A DNA stretch of 64,000 nt from contig NZ_FZNX01000001.1 of assembly GCF_900188355.1 (NCBI RefSeq), positions 1,266,003-1,330,002 of the forward strand, read 5' to 3'. A program made the position numbers and the translations under genes. Numbering within the stretch: the stretch's first letter is position 1; each line of letters starts with the position of its first letter. The notes beneath the pieces are model-generated. The model made no database searches. It worked only from the letters and a program-made list of their open reading frames with translations, and had not been told where the DNA came from. Shown piece after piece: positions 1 through 7,979 of the stretch. The DNA is from Lutibacter flavus. Its GTDB lineage: Bacteria > Bacteroidota > Bacteroidia > Flavobacteriales > Flavobacteriaceae.

Positions 1-2
1 TT

Positions 3-674
3 AGAGTTGAAAAAGATGAACGTACTTTGGTTACGACTTTAACCAAAAGAATGGCTGAAGAATTAACCAAATATTTAAGTAGAATTCAAATTAGATGCCG
101 TTATATTCATTCTGATGTAGATACTTTAGAGCGTGTTGAAATAATGCAAGATTTAAGAAAAGGTTTGTTTGATGTTTTAATTGGTGTAAACTTATTACGT
201 GAAGGATTGGATTTACCTGAAGTTTCATTAGTTGCAATTTTAGATGCTGATAAAGAAGGTTTTTTACGCTCGCACCGTTCTCTTACACAAACAATTGGTA
301 GAGCAGCAAGAAATGTAAATGGAATTGCAATTATGTATGCTGATAAAATTACTAGAAGTATGCAATTAACAATAGATGAGACCGAAAGAAGGCGCGAAAA
401 GCAAATTGCCTATAATACTGCAAACAATATTACACCAACTCAAATTAAAAAAAGCATTGAAAATACGCTGGCAAAAAACACAGTGTCATCCTATCATTAT
501 GACAATTCAATAGATATGGCTGCTGAAGAAGAATTAGCTTATTTAAGTAAAGATGAAATTGAAAAGCGAATTAGAGAAAAGCGTAAACAAATGGAAGCAG
601 CTGCAAAAGCGTTGGATTTTATTGTTGCGGCCAAACTTCGTGATGAAATAAAATTATTAAAGGAAAAAATTTAG
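3..674 (+). CDS. uvrB: UvrABC excinuclease subunit B, C-terminal part (cut by window start)
   Basis: UvrB is the DNA-damage-verifying helicase-like subunit of nucleotide excision repair; it is loaded by UvrA and recruits UvrC. The reading frame is open from the first bases of the window, so the 5' part lies outside. Visible are the second helicase domain with the motif around [10 protein letters not shown], the segment [17 protein letters not shown], helicase motif [11 protein letters not shown], and a C-terminal UVR coiled-coil motif (final ~35 residues, with [14 protein letters not shown]), the part that binds UvrC. No frameshift is seen. It converges with the transaldolase gene across a shared terminator. 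Identification is secure; only about the last 223 codons are present. Confidence 0.96.
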   Translation, partial: RVEKDERTLVTTLTKRMAEELTKYLSRIQIRCRYIHSDVDTLERVEIMQDLRKGLFDVLIGVNLLREGLDLPEVSLVAILDADKEGFLRSHRSLTQTIGRAARNVNGIAIMYADKITRSMQLTIDETERRREKQIAYNTANNITPTQIKKSIENTLAKNTVSSYHYDNSIDMAAEEELAYLSKDEIEKRIREKRKQMEAAAKALDFIVAAKLRDEIKLLKEKI

Positions 675-677
675 TTA

Positions 678-778
678 CGTCATTGCGAAAGAAACGCAGT
701 GAAATGAAGCAATCTGCAACTTATAAAACCATATTGCTTCAGTCATTCTTCCTTCGCAAAATATTCAAAATGACAATA
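678..778. repeat. Imperfect inverted repeat (CGTCATT-type intergenic hairpin)
   Basis: Just after the uvrB stop, the segment beginning GTCATTGCGAAAGAA and ATGAAGCAAT is mirrored downstream by ATTGCTTC, TTCCTTCGCAA and a closing ATGAC. The transcript could fold into a long interrupted hairpin. Its ends resemble the hairpins near 11305, 52361 and 61303, suggesting one dispersed palindromic repeat family. It contains no reading frame of interest. Confidence 0.6.
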
Positions 779-795
779 AAACCATTAATAGAATA

Positions 796-826
796 AAAAA
801 AAGCCTCACAATGTGAGGCTTTTTTT
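796..826. terminator. Bidirectional rho-independent terminator between uvrB and transaldolase
   Basis: An 8-bp perfect stem AGCCTCAC/GTGAGGCT (802-809 and 813-820) with a 3-base loop is flanked by an A-run on the left and a T-run on the right. It can therefore terminate both the plus-strand uvrB and the minus-strand transaldolase transcripts. Confidence 0.85.
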
Positions 827-848
827 ATATCTAAATTCGAAAATCGAA

Positions 849-1502
849 TTAGTTTCCTTTTTGGTAATCAGCTAAAAACTGGGCTAAACCGCTATCCGTT
901 AAAGGGTGTTTTAACAATCCTTTAATTGCACTTAATGGTCCTGTCATTACATCAGCACCAATTTTTGCACAATCAATAATATGCATTGTATGACGAACTG
1001 ACGCTGCTAAAATTTGAGTTTCAAAACCATAATTGTCATAAATATGTCTTATTTCAGAAATAAGGTGCAAACCATCTGTAGAAATATCATCTAAACGACC
1101 AATAAAAGGTGACATATAAGTTGCCCCTGCTTTTGCAGCTAGCAATGCTTGACCTACTGAAAAAATCAACGTTACATTTGTTCTAATTCCTTTGTCAGAA
1201 AAATATTTACACGCTTTTACTCCATCAGCAATCATTGGTAATTTTACCACAATTTGAGGGTGCAAGGCTGCTAAAGCTTCTCCTTCTTTAACCATTCCTG
1301 CAAAATCTGTTGCAATTACCTCTGCACTTACATCTCCATCAACAATATTACAAATATCTACATAGTGTTTTAATATATTGTCTGAACCTGTAATTCCTTC
1401 TTTAGCCATTAAGGATGGGTTTGTAGTAACTCCATCTAAAACCCCTAAGGCTTGTGCTTCTTTAATTTGATCTAAGTTTGCTGTGTCAATAAAAAATTTC
1501 AT
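849..1502 (-). CDS. tal: Transaldolase, short TalC/MipB type
   Basis: Cytosolic enzyme of the non-oxidative pentose phosphate pathway, transferring a dihydroxyacetone unit between sugar phosphates through a Schiff base. At 217 residues it belongs to the short transaldolase/fructose-6-phosphate aldolase family. Landmarks are the N-terminal FIDTANL with Asp6, GVTTNPS (24-30), the Schiff-base lysine Lys87 in IVVKLP, and SPFIGRLDD (131-139). Glu61 and Phe133 occupy the positions that are Gln and Tyr in E. coli FsaA, so this looks like a true transaldolase although such proteins are often labelled aldolases. It is monocistronic, with a TATATTTG box just upstream of the ATG. Confidence 0.92.
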   Translation of the reverse strand: MKFFIDTANLDQIKEAQALGVLDGVTTNPSLMAKEGITGSDNILKHYVDICNIVDGDVSAEVIATDFAGMVKEGEALAALHPQIVVKLPMIADGVKACKYFSDKGIRTNVTLIFSVGQALLAAKAGATYMSPFIGRLDDISTDGLHLISEIRHIYDNYGFETQILAASVRHTMHIIDCAKIGADVMTGPLSAIKGLLKHPLTDSGLAQFLADYQKGN

Positions 1503-1528
1503 TCTCCTATTTTTAATTAATTAAGTTA

Positions 1529-1536
1529 CAAATATA
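1529..1536 (-). promoter_or_regulatory. Candidate -7 element (TATATTTG) for the transaldolase gene
   Basis: On the minus strand TATATTTG matches the Bacteroidota consensus TAnnTTTG exactly and ends 27 bases before the transaldolase ATG. No clear TTG was seen at the -33 position, so this is only half of a promoter. Confidence 0.5.
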
Positions 1537-1604
1537 AAATAATAGAATGGATAAAAAATGAATAAAAGTGAAAAAAGAAGTTTGTAAGTGTGTTTTTAAC
1601 ACTT

Positions 1605-1755
1605 TTAAAAGAAAAACAACAAAAATATCATTTTATCTCCAAATAAATTTAAATGATAATGTTTCATTAATAAATTCTCATAAATCTTATCGGGTAATGC
1701 ATTTTTTAAAATAATAGAAAATTTCTGCATAAAATTCCCTACTTCGCGTATTATT
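1605..1755 (-). pseudogene. Decayed 3' fragment of a short-chain dehydrogenase gene
   Basis: The longest stretch without a functional gene (1503-1955) holds, on the minus strand, a fragment that translates as EVGNFMQKFSIILKNALPD followed by KIYENLLMKHYHL. This closely matches the last ~32 residues of the intact SDR ending at 3516 (KVGDFMQKFSIVLKKILPD, KVYEKLLMNHYKL). The DNA from about 1654 to 1733 aligns with 3526-3606 at roughly 80 percent identity by eye. Upstream of the match the frame hits a stop codon, and the original stop is lost, adding about 14 unrelated residues. Many differences preserve the amino acid class, suggesting an old paralogue that was later truncated. The rest of the gap shows only AT-rich sequence. 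Confidence 0.7.
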
Positions 1756-1955
1756 TATTAATTCTCACTTATTTTCTTCTATAAAAAGTAGACAAATCTT
1801 TGGTTTTTGAACCGCTAGGGAAGAAAAAAATATCATTCATTTAAAACAGAATTTTAATTTACATATAATACTACCTGATTTAAAGCCTAAGAAAGTTGTA
1901 TTTTTGTTAAAGATTTTTTATATTAAAGTGCTATTTTGAATTATATTGAGGACCT

Positions 1956-3506
1956 ATGAAAAAAAATATTTTTATTACAGCTATTTTATGTTTCTTTTTA
2001 AACATAACATTTATTAATGCTCAAAAATCTTTAACTGCATCATCTGCTCAAGGTACTGCTACATCTAATACTGCTGTGAATGTCTGGAATACTGTAGCTT
2101 CAACAACACTTAATTTAACAGCAGGTGTAAAGGTATTAGTAGAAGCAACAATTGAAGTTCAAGTAACTAGTGGGAATAGTGATATAAATACTCAATTTAG
2201 GTTGACAGATGGTACTAATTTTGGTCAAATTATTTCGCGTTATGTAGCAACAAAAACATATACAGACAAGGGGATTGTCGCAATTTCATTTATTTTCGAT
2301 TATGGTGCGGGTTTTACAGGATCAAAAACTTTTAGCTTAGAACAAGCCAAAACTACAACTGGTGTAAGTAAAATTTTTACATCAAAAGCTGAAATTACTG
2401 CTATTGAGATAGCTAGTAGCAATGTTAGCTTACCTAATGGGCAAGCAACAACTGTTTCAGTAAGCACTGCATCTTCAACTTATGTAGCAGCTGCAAACAC
2501 AAATAGCATTGTACTTGAAAAACCTGCAGATATTTACATTGTTTCAACATTTTCAACCAGGGCTGCAAATGCTCCGGCAGTAGGGGCATGGTCTTTACAA
2601 GAATCTATAGATAATAGTACTTTTACAGATATTCCCAATTCTCAAATTACAAGATCTATTATAGCCGCAAATGAAAATGGTAATGGTGCCGCTACTTTAG
2701 TCACTTTAATTAAAAATAAACCTGCCGGGAATTATTATTTTAGGCTAGCGCATAAGGTAAATTCTGGAATAGATATTATAACCTCTGGAGCTACAATATC
2801 TGCTGTTGTTTTAAGAAGTACAATAGCCACAGGAGACGATGTATTTCCTGCTTATAGTGATTCCCCTCCAAGTGCAACAAGTACTTTAAATAGTTATAGC
2901 GACATAGCAACGGCTTCTATAACAGCTCCTACAAATGGCTTTACAGATAATATGTTTTTTATGCATGCCACCTATAATATGTCGGCTTCGGGTGCTAATA
3001 TAGAATATGCTACCTACAAATTTGGGAGTTCTGCAGGAACATTACCTCTTTTTGAAATACAGCGCTATGTTCTTAATGGAACAACAGGTAGTGGAGGATT
3101 GATTGGTATTGTAAGTGGAATAAATGAAGGAACCTCTTTTAATGCTTCTTTTCAGCATAAAAATTCGGGTGCAACGGGTACCCTAACTACTTCTAATGTA
3201 GGTACTATAGGTTTTTTTCTAAATAGTGACCCTTTTAGCACACTCTCAATTGAAGAGGATATCTTAAATACTAACATTTCTATATATCCAAATCCTGCCC
3301 AGGAACAATGTTATATTAGTAATAACGTAACCGATGGAGAAACTTCTTTTAAGTTTTATACATTAACCGGACAGTTAGTGCATTCCATAAATGTACTGCC
3401 TAAAACCAATACTAAAGTAAATGTTACAGGTTGGGCTTCTGGAATTTATATTATGAAAGCTACTAATAATGGTGTTAATATTGCAAAAAAATTAATTATA
3501 GATTAA
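1956..3506 (+). CDS. Secreted protein with T9SS type A sorting domain, function unknown
   Basis: A 516-residue protein with a Sec signal peptide (residues 1-22, hydrophobic core then NA-Q) and a C-terminal T9SS type A sorting domain of about 76 residues, recognised by ISIYPNPAQE near 441, LTGQLVHS and GIYIMKATNN, ending in KKLIID. Such proteins cross the outer membrane by type IX secretion and are released or anchored. The body (about 23-435) is rich in Ser, Thr, Ala and Gly with beta-strand-like alternation; I recognise no catalytic domain. By eye the gene is less AT-rich than its neighbours. It lies between a truncated and an intact SDR 3' end, suggesting it was acquired at this spot. It could be an adhesin or other surface protein, but nothing decides this. 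Confidence 0.85.
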   Translation: MKKNIFITAILCFFLNITFINAQKSLTASSAQGTATSNTAVNVWNTVASTTLNLTAGVKVLVEATIEVQVTSGNSDINTQFRLTDGTNFGQIISRYVATKTYTDKGIVAISFIFDYGAGFTGSKTFSLEQAKTTTGVSKIFTSKAEITAIEIASSNVSLPNGQATTVSVSTASSTYVAAANTNSIVLEKPADIYIVSTFSTRAANAPAVGAWSLQESIDNSTFTDIPNSQITRSIIAANENGNGAATLVTLIKNKPAGNYYFRLAHKVNSGIDIITSGATISAVVLRSTIATGDDVFPAYSDSPPSATSTLNSYSDIATASITAPTNGFTDNMFFMHATYNMSASGANIEYATYKFGSSAGTLPLFEIQRYVLNGTTGSGGLIGIVSGINEGTSFNASFQHKNSGATGTLTTSNVGTIGFFLNSDPFSTLSIEEDILNTNISIYPNPAQEQCYISNNVTDGETSFKFYTLTGQLVHSINVLPKTNTKVNVTGWASGIYIMKATNNGVNIAKKLIID

Positions 3507-3515
3507 GCTAAGTGC

Positions 3516-4319
3516 TTATAATTTATAATGATTCATTAATAATTTTTCATAAACTTTATCTGGAAGTATTTTTTTTAATACAATAGAAAATTTCTGCATA
3601 AAATCTCCAACTTTGTAGTGTATTTTAGGTTTTGGAGTTTGGATAATTTTATAAATAGCTGTTGCCATTTCTAGAGGATCTCCTCCACTATCAACATGCG
3701 CATCCATTAAATTTAAATTTTCTTGGTATTTTTCTTTATAAGGAGAATCTTCAAAAATAGGAGTATGATACCTTCCTGATGCAATATTGGTTGCAAAATC
3801 TCCTGGAGCAACATTAGTAACTTCAATACCAAAGCTTTTAACTTCCATTCTAATAGCTTCTGTAACAATTTCCAAAGCACCTTTTGTAGCGGAATAAATT
3901 CCTCTAAAAGGCAACCCCATATAACCTGCTATGGAAGTTACATTTATAATTAGCCCACTTTTTTGCGCTCTCATTTGGGGTAAAACAGCTTTCATAACAT
4001 CAATGGCTCCAAATAAATTGGTATCAAAAACTTTTCGCATTTCGGTAGTTGGAGTATCTTCAATAGAACCAGTAATTCCCATACCTGCATTATTGATCAA
4101 AACATCTAATTTTCCTTCAGATTTTATAACTTCAGAAACTGCTTTTGAAATACTTTCAATATCATTGACATCTAAAGCAACTAATTTAAATGGATGATTT
4201 TCAATATTTTGAGGTTTTCTACTCGTACCGTAAACAATAAAACCTTTTTTAGATAAAAACTCACCAACGGATTTGCCTATACCAGAAGAACCTCCAGTTA
4301 TTAAAACTACTTTGCTCAT
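3516..4319 (-). CDS. Short-chain dehydrogenase/reductase (SDR) family oxidoreductase
   Basis: Classical NAD(P)-dependent SDR of about 267 residues, probably cytosolic. Starting at the ATG at 4319 gives MSKVVLITGGSSGIGK, placing the Rossmann glycine motif TGGSSGIG at residues 8-15. Extension upstream to 4379 would add a hydrophobic leader overlapping a terminator and is rejected. Also visible are NNAG (LINNAGMGITG), the active-site serine region NVTSIAG and the catalytic YSATK. The substrate cannot be told. The C-terminal ~30 residues recur as a broken copy at 1605-1755. It is transcribed away from the SRP RNA gene in the same direction and converges with the T9SS gene, with only 9 bases between the stops. 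Confidence 0.88.
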   Translation of the reverse strand: MSKVVLITGGSSGIGKSVGEFLSKKGFIVYGTSRKPQNIENHPFKLVALDVNDIESISKAVSEVIKSEGKLDVLINNAGMGITGSIEDTPTTEMRKVFDTNLFGAIDVMKAVLPQMRAQKSGLIINVTSIAGYMGLPFRGIYSATKGALEIVTEAIRMEVKSFGIEVTNVAPGDFATNIASGRYHTPIFEDSPYKEKYQENLNLMDAHVDSGGDPLEMATAIYKIIQTPKPKIHYKVGDFMQKFSIVLKKILPDKVYEKLLMNHYKL

Positions 4320-4350
4320 ATTAGGTAAAATTAAACTAATTACTTTAAAT

Positions 4351-4372
4351 AAAAAATCCTGCAAAAGCAGGA
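4351..4372 (-). terminator. Rho-independent terminator downstream of the SRP RNA
   Basis: Read on the minus strand, TCCTGC-TTTT-GCAGGA is followed by a T-run (plus-strand positions 4367-4372 pair with 4357-4362; A-run 4351-4356). It lies between the SRP RNA gene and the SDR start and probably isolates the two transcripts. Confidence 0.75.
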
Positions 4373-4387
4373 AGTACATTTTAAATA

Positions 4388-4488
4388 AAAAAAGGCAAGC
4401 TACCTACATCACACCGCTACAACCTAATACCTTTGCTGCGTTCCCGCCCTGGAGGATTCAAAGGGAGCTGGTTGTGTAGGACTTGCCC
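4388..4488 (-). ncRNA. ffs: Signal recognition particle RNA, small bacterial type (4.5S RNA)
   Basis: The minus strand contains the conserved SRP domain IV core CCAGGGCGGGAACGCAGCA (plus-strand 4434-4452), with the symmetric internal loop and a GGAA tetraloop that bind Ffh. The ends pair: GGCAAG at 4487-4482 with CTTGCC at 4399-4394, giving a single long hairpin of about 95-100 nt, typical of the small SRP RNA without an Alu domain. Transcription is supported by a well-spaced promoter immediately upstream (TTG, 20 bases, TAAATTTG) and a T-run just after the 3' stem plus a second hairpin terminator. The RNA targets membrane and secretory proteins to the translocon. Confidence 0.92.
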
Positions 4489-4492
4489 GCGG

Positions 4493-4523
4493 CAAATTTA
4501 CAATCATTTTTTAGTATAAACAA
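4493..4523 (-). promoter_or_regulatory. Bacteroidota promoter of the SRP RNA gene
   Basis: On the minus strand TTG (4523-4521) is followed after exactly 20 bases by TAAATTTG (4500-4493), matching the -33/-7 consensus. The expected start lies a few bases downstream, near 4488, where the terminal stem of the RNA begins. Confidence 0.75.
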
Positions 4524-4634
4524 TCATTTTTTTTATATTTTTATGTAACATTTTTAAAGAACTGTTTACTAATAATTTATTACAAATAAATATTAATGTT
4601 AATCTAAAACTTTACATACTAAAAGTGTATTTAG

Positions 4635-4642
4635 TATATTTG
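4635..4642 (+). promoter_or_regulatory. Candidate -7 element (TATATTTG) for the DUF4199 gene
   Basis: TATATTTG matches TAnnTTTG and ends 25 bases before the ATG at 4668. No clear -33 TTG was found. Confidence 0.5.
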
Positions 4643-4667
4643 TTAATCTAAAACTAAACAAACAATT

Positions 4668-5195
4668 ATGGAAAACCAAAAATCAACATCATCAAAACAA
4701 GTAATGTTAAACTATGGCTTAATTTTAGGAGTAGTTTCTATTATTCTTTCTGTTGCTATTTATGCAATGGGTAAAATTTATGACCAAGGATTTGGAGTTA
4801 TGGCCGCCAGCTTTGTAATTATGGCTGTTATTACTTTTATGGGATTAAAAAACTTTAAAGAAGGTAATAATAACCTTTTAAGCTTAGGAGAAGCTTTAAA
4901 AATTGGTTTAGGAATAGCATTAATTGGTGCTGTTATTTCAGTAATTTACAACCAAATTTTCATCAACTTTATTGAGCCAGATTTTATGGAAAATATGATG
5001 AAAGTGGGTCAAGAAAAAATGTTAGAACAAAATCCAAATATGACAGATGAACAATTAGAAATGGCAATAGGTATGCAAGAAAAAATGTCCAGTCCACTAA
5101 TTGGCGCTGCTATGGGTATTGTTGGAAGTTTATTCTTTGGATTTATTATTTCATTAATTGAAGGTTTAATTCTAAAAAGAACCGAAGAAGATTAA
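4668..5195 (+). CDS. DUF4199 family inner-membrane protein
   Basis: A 175-residue integral membrane protein with a short polar N-terminus and hydrophobic segments at about 15-33, 40-58, 75-97 and 145-167, resembling the DUF4199 family that is widespread in Bacteroidota and has no known biochemical function. A Met-, Glu- and Asn-rich soluble loop (about 105-135, with repeated EKM) lies between the third and fourth segments. The stop is 18 bases before a glycosyltransferase of the dolichyl-phosphate-mannose-synthase type, so the two are probably cotranscribed. A role in lipid-linked sugar handling is only a guess from this pairing. Confidence 0.8.
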   Translation: MENQKSTSSKQVMLNYGLILGVVSIILSVAIYAMGKIYDQGFGVMAASFVIMAVITFMGLKNFKEGNNNLLSLGEALKIGLGIALIGAVISVIYNQIFINFIEPDFMENMMKVGQEKMLEQNPNMTDEQLEMAIGMQEKMSSPLIGAAMGIVGSLFFGFIISLIEGLILKRTEED

Positions 5196-5213
5196 AAAAT
5201 ACACATATTATAA

Positions 5214-6161
5214 ATGGATATATCAGTAGTTATTCCACTACTTAATGAAGAAGAATCTTTAAATGAATTACACGATTGGATTGCAAAAGTTATGCAATCC
5301 AATCGTTATTCTTATGAAATACTTTTTATTGATGATGGTAGTACAGACACCTCGTGGAAGGTTATAGAAGAACTTTCTAAAAGTAATACAAATGTAAAAG
5401 GTATTCGATTTCAAAAAAATTACGGTAAATCACAAGCTTTAAACGCAGGTTTTAAAGAAGTCCAAGGTGATGTTGTAATTACTATGGATGCAGACTTGCA
5501 AGATAGTCCAAATGAAATTCCGGAGCTTTACAACCTCATTAGAAAAGATGGTTTTGATTTAATTTCCGGTTGGAAAAAGAAACGTTACGATTCCAAAATT
5601 AGAAAAAACATACCCTCAAAATTATTTAATGCAGCCGCACGTAAAACTTCAGGTTTAAAATTACACGATTTTAATTGTGGCCTAAAAGCCTACAAAAATG
5701 AAGTAGTAAAAAGTGTTGATGTAAATGGTGAAATGCATAGATACATTCCTGTACTTGCCAAAAATGCTGGATTCAATAAAATTGATGAAAAAGTAGTTGC
5801 TCACCAAGCAAGAAAATATGGCGAAACAAAATTTGGAATGGATCGTTTTGTAAATGGTTTTTTAGACTTAATTACAATTTGGTTTTTATCAAAATTTGGA
5901 AAAAATCCAATGCATTTATTTGGATTATTAGGTACAATTATGTTTATTATTGGTTGTACTTTTGCTTTTTATTTAGGAATAGATAAATTGTTTTTTCATC
6001 AAACAGGCAGACTTATTACACAAAGACCAGAATTTTACATAGCATTAGTTACTATGATTATTGGCACTCAATTATTTTTAGCTGGATTTTTAGGAGAGAT
6101 TATTTTAAGATCAAAATCTGACACAAAAAGATACTCTGTATCAAATAAAATAAATCTATAA
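5214..6161 (+). CDS. Family 2 glycosyltransferase, DPM1/GtrB-like with two C-terminal membrane helices
   Basis: Predicted to transfer a sugar from a nucleotide donor to a polyprenyl-phosphate carrier on the cytoplasmic face of the inner membrane. The N-terminal GT-A domain (about 1-225) has VVIPLLNEEESL, FIDDGSTD, KNYGKSQALNAGF and the metal-binding DADLQD. Two helices follow, near 235-260 and 273-297, as in GtrB/ArnC-type enzymes. The 315-residue length is usual for this group. It sits 18 bases after the DUF4199 gene and about 75 bases before phosphoglucomutase, a plausible route to its sugar-nucleotide precursor. The sugar cannot be read from sequence. Confidence 0.88.
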   Translation: MDISVVIPLLNEEESLNELHDWIAKVMQSNRYSYEILFIDDGSTDTSWKVIEELSKSNTNVKGIRFQKNYGKSQALNAGFKEVQGDVVITMDADLQDSPNEIPELYNLIRKDGFDLISGWKKKRYDSKIRKNIPSKLFNAAARKTSGLKLHDFNCGLKAYKNEVVKSVDVNGEMHRYIPVLAKNAGFNKIDEKVVAHQARKYGETKFGMDRFVNGFLDLITIWFLSKFGKNPMHLFGLLGTIMFIIGCTFAFYLGIDKLFFHQTGRLITQRPEFYIALVTMIIGTQLFLAGFLGEIILRSKSDTKRYSVSNKINL

Positions 6162-6202
6162 CGTTTTAGTAGAAAGGGCTATTTATTTACACTCAATTAC
6201 AG

Positions 6203-6210
6203 TATTTTTG
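6203..6210 (+). promoter_or_regulatory. Candidate -7 element (TATTTTTG) for phosphoglucomutase
   Basis: TATTTTTG matches TAnnTTTG and ends 25 bases before the ATG at 6236. There is no obvious TTG at -33, so the strength is uncertain. Confidence 0.5.
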
Positions 6211-6235
6211 CGATAAAATTAGAATATATTATACT

Positions 6236-7951
6236 ATGACTACAATATTAGAAAAAGCAAAACTTTGGTTAACTGACACTTTTGATAGTGAAACTCAGCA
6301 AGAAATTCAACATTTAATTGATACCGATCAAGATCAGTTAGCAGATCGATTTTATAAAGATATGGAATTTGGTACTGGAGGAATGCGAGGTATTATGGGT
6401 GCTGGGATTAACCGTATTAATAAATATACATTAGGAAAAGCTACACAAGGTTTGTCTAATTATTTAATTAAAACTTTTTCTAATAAACAGCTTAAAGTAG
6501 CTATAGCTTTTGATTGTAGACATAACAGTAAATCATTTGCAAAAATTGTTGCAGATGTGCTTTCGGCAAACGGTATTAAAGTTTTTCTTTTTGAAGATTT
6601 ACGTGCAACACCTGAACTTTCATTTGCAGTAAAACATTTAGGCTGCGATGCTGGTATTGTTTTAACAGCTTCTCACAATCCACCAGAATATAACGGTTAT
6701 AAAGTTTATTGGAATGATGGCGGACAAATAGTTCCTCCACACGATAATAAGATTATTGATGAAGTTAATAGCTTAGATTTTTCTGAAATTAAATTTGATG
6801 CAAATGAAGATTTAATTGAAGTTATTGGAAAAACAGTTGATGACGCTTTTATTGATGCTTCAGTTAAAAATGGAACTTTTGATATTAAAGGAAGAGAAAA
6901 TTTAAAAGTTGTTTTTACTTCATTACATGGAACTTCAATTGTTTCTGTACCTGATGCTTTAGGAAAAGCTGGATATAATGATGTAAACATAGTAGAAGAA
7001 CAAAGAGTACCAAATGGAGATTTTCCAACAGTTGTTTCACCTAATCCTGAAGAACCTGCTGCCTTAAAAATGGCAACAGATTTAGCTGATAAAATTGGGG
7101 CTGATATTGTTATAGGTACCGATCCAGATTGTGATAGATTAGGAATTGCTGTTAGAGATTTAGAAGGAAACATGAAGTTATTAAACGGGAATCAAACAAT
7201 GTGTTTAATGACGAACTTCTTAATTAAAAACTGGAAAAAAGAAGGTAAACTAAATGGAAATCAATTTGTTGGATCTACAATTGTTTCAACCAATTTAGTA
7301 AATGAAATTGCATCTAGTTATGGAGTTGAAACTAAAGTTGGTTTAACAGGTTTTAAATGGATTGCAAAAATGGTACGTGAAGCTGAAGGTGAACAAGATT
7401 TTATTGGTGGTGGAGAAGAAAGTTTCGGTTATATGGTTGGTGATTTTGTACGCGATAAAGATGCTGTAACTGCTACATTATTAGCTTGTGAAATAGCAAC
7501 AAATGCAAAAGAAAATGGCAGCTCTATGTATCAAGAATTATTGCAAATTTATGTTGATAATAATTTCTACAAAGAACATTTAATCTCTTTAGTTAGAAAA
7601 GGAATGGATGGAGCAGAACAAATTGCTCAAATGATGGTTGATTTACGTAAAAATCCAGTGAGTGAAATTGATGGTTCAAAAGTGAATTTTGTTTATGACT
7701 ATGAAGCATCAACAAAAACTAATTTAATAACAAATACAGTTCAATCTATTGATATTCCAAAATCAAATGTTTTAATTTATGAAACTCTTGATGGAACAAA
7801 AGTTGCTGCCAGACCAAGTGGTACGGAACCAAAAATTAAATTTTATTTTAGTGTTAGAGGAGCTTTAGACGCTGTTGAAAACGCTAAAAAAGTTGAAGCT
7901 GAATTAGACGCCAAAATTCAACGTATTATTGTTGAAATGAAACTAAACTAA
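6236..7951 (+). CDS. Phosphoglucomutase/phosphomannomutase (alpha-D-phosphohexomutase)
   Basis: Cytosolic interconversion of hexose 1- and 6-phosphates, linking glycolysis to sugar-nucleotide synthesis. At 571 residues it matches the PgcA-like long bacterial group. The four conserved elements are present: the phosphoserine loop TASHNPPEYNGYK with Ser146, the magnesium loop DPDCDR (Asp296, Asp298, Asp300), the sugar-specificity loop GGGEESFGY near 391, and the phosphate-binding loop RPSGTEPKIKFY near 525. The GEES loop suits glucose and mannose phosphates alike. It is probably transcribed from its own promoter; the ABC exporter follows after 28 bases. Confidence 0.93.
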   Translation: MTTILEKAKLWLTDTFDSETQQEIQHLIDTDQDQLADRFYKDMEFGTGGMRGIMGAGINRINKYTLGKATQGLSNYLIKTFSNKQLKVAIAFDCRHNSKSFAKIVADVLSANGIKVFLFEDLRATPELSFAVKHLGCDAGIVLTASHNPPEYNGYKVYWNDGGQIVPPHDNKIIDEVNSLDFSEIKFDANEDLIEVIGKTVDDAFIDASVKNGTFDIKGRENLKVVFTSLHGTSIVSVPDALGKAGYNDVNIVEEQRVPNGDFPTVVSPNPEEPAALKMATDLADKIGADIVIGTDPDCDRLGIAVRDLEGNMKLLNGNQTMCLMTNFLIKNWKKEGKLNGNQFVGSTIVSTNLVNEIASSYGVETKVGLTGFKWIAKMVREAEGEQDFIGGGEESFGYMVGDFVRDKDAVTATLLACEIATNAKENGSSMYQELLQIYVDNNFYKEHLISLVRKGMDGAEQIAQMMVDLRKNPVSEIDGSKVNFVYDYEASTKTNLITNTVQSIDIPKSNVLIYETLDGTKVAARPSGTEPKIKFYFSVRGALDAVENAKKVEAELDAKIQRIIVEMKLN

Positions 7952-7979
7952 TTCTAAGGCTTAACCAATTAAATAATTA

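Noticed and set aside
4273-4479. Plus-strand open frame of 68 codons across the SDR start and SRP RNA
   Set aside because: It covers a structured RNA gene and the antisense of the SDR N-terminus; no domain and no promoter.
6706-7173. Minus-strand open frame of 155 codons inside phosphoglucomutase
   Set aside because: It is antisense to a well-conserved gene; its Ser/Ile-rich translation is what the codon pattern of the sense strand produces.
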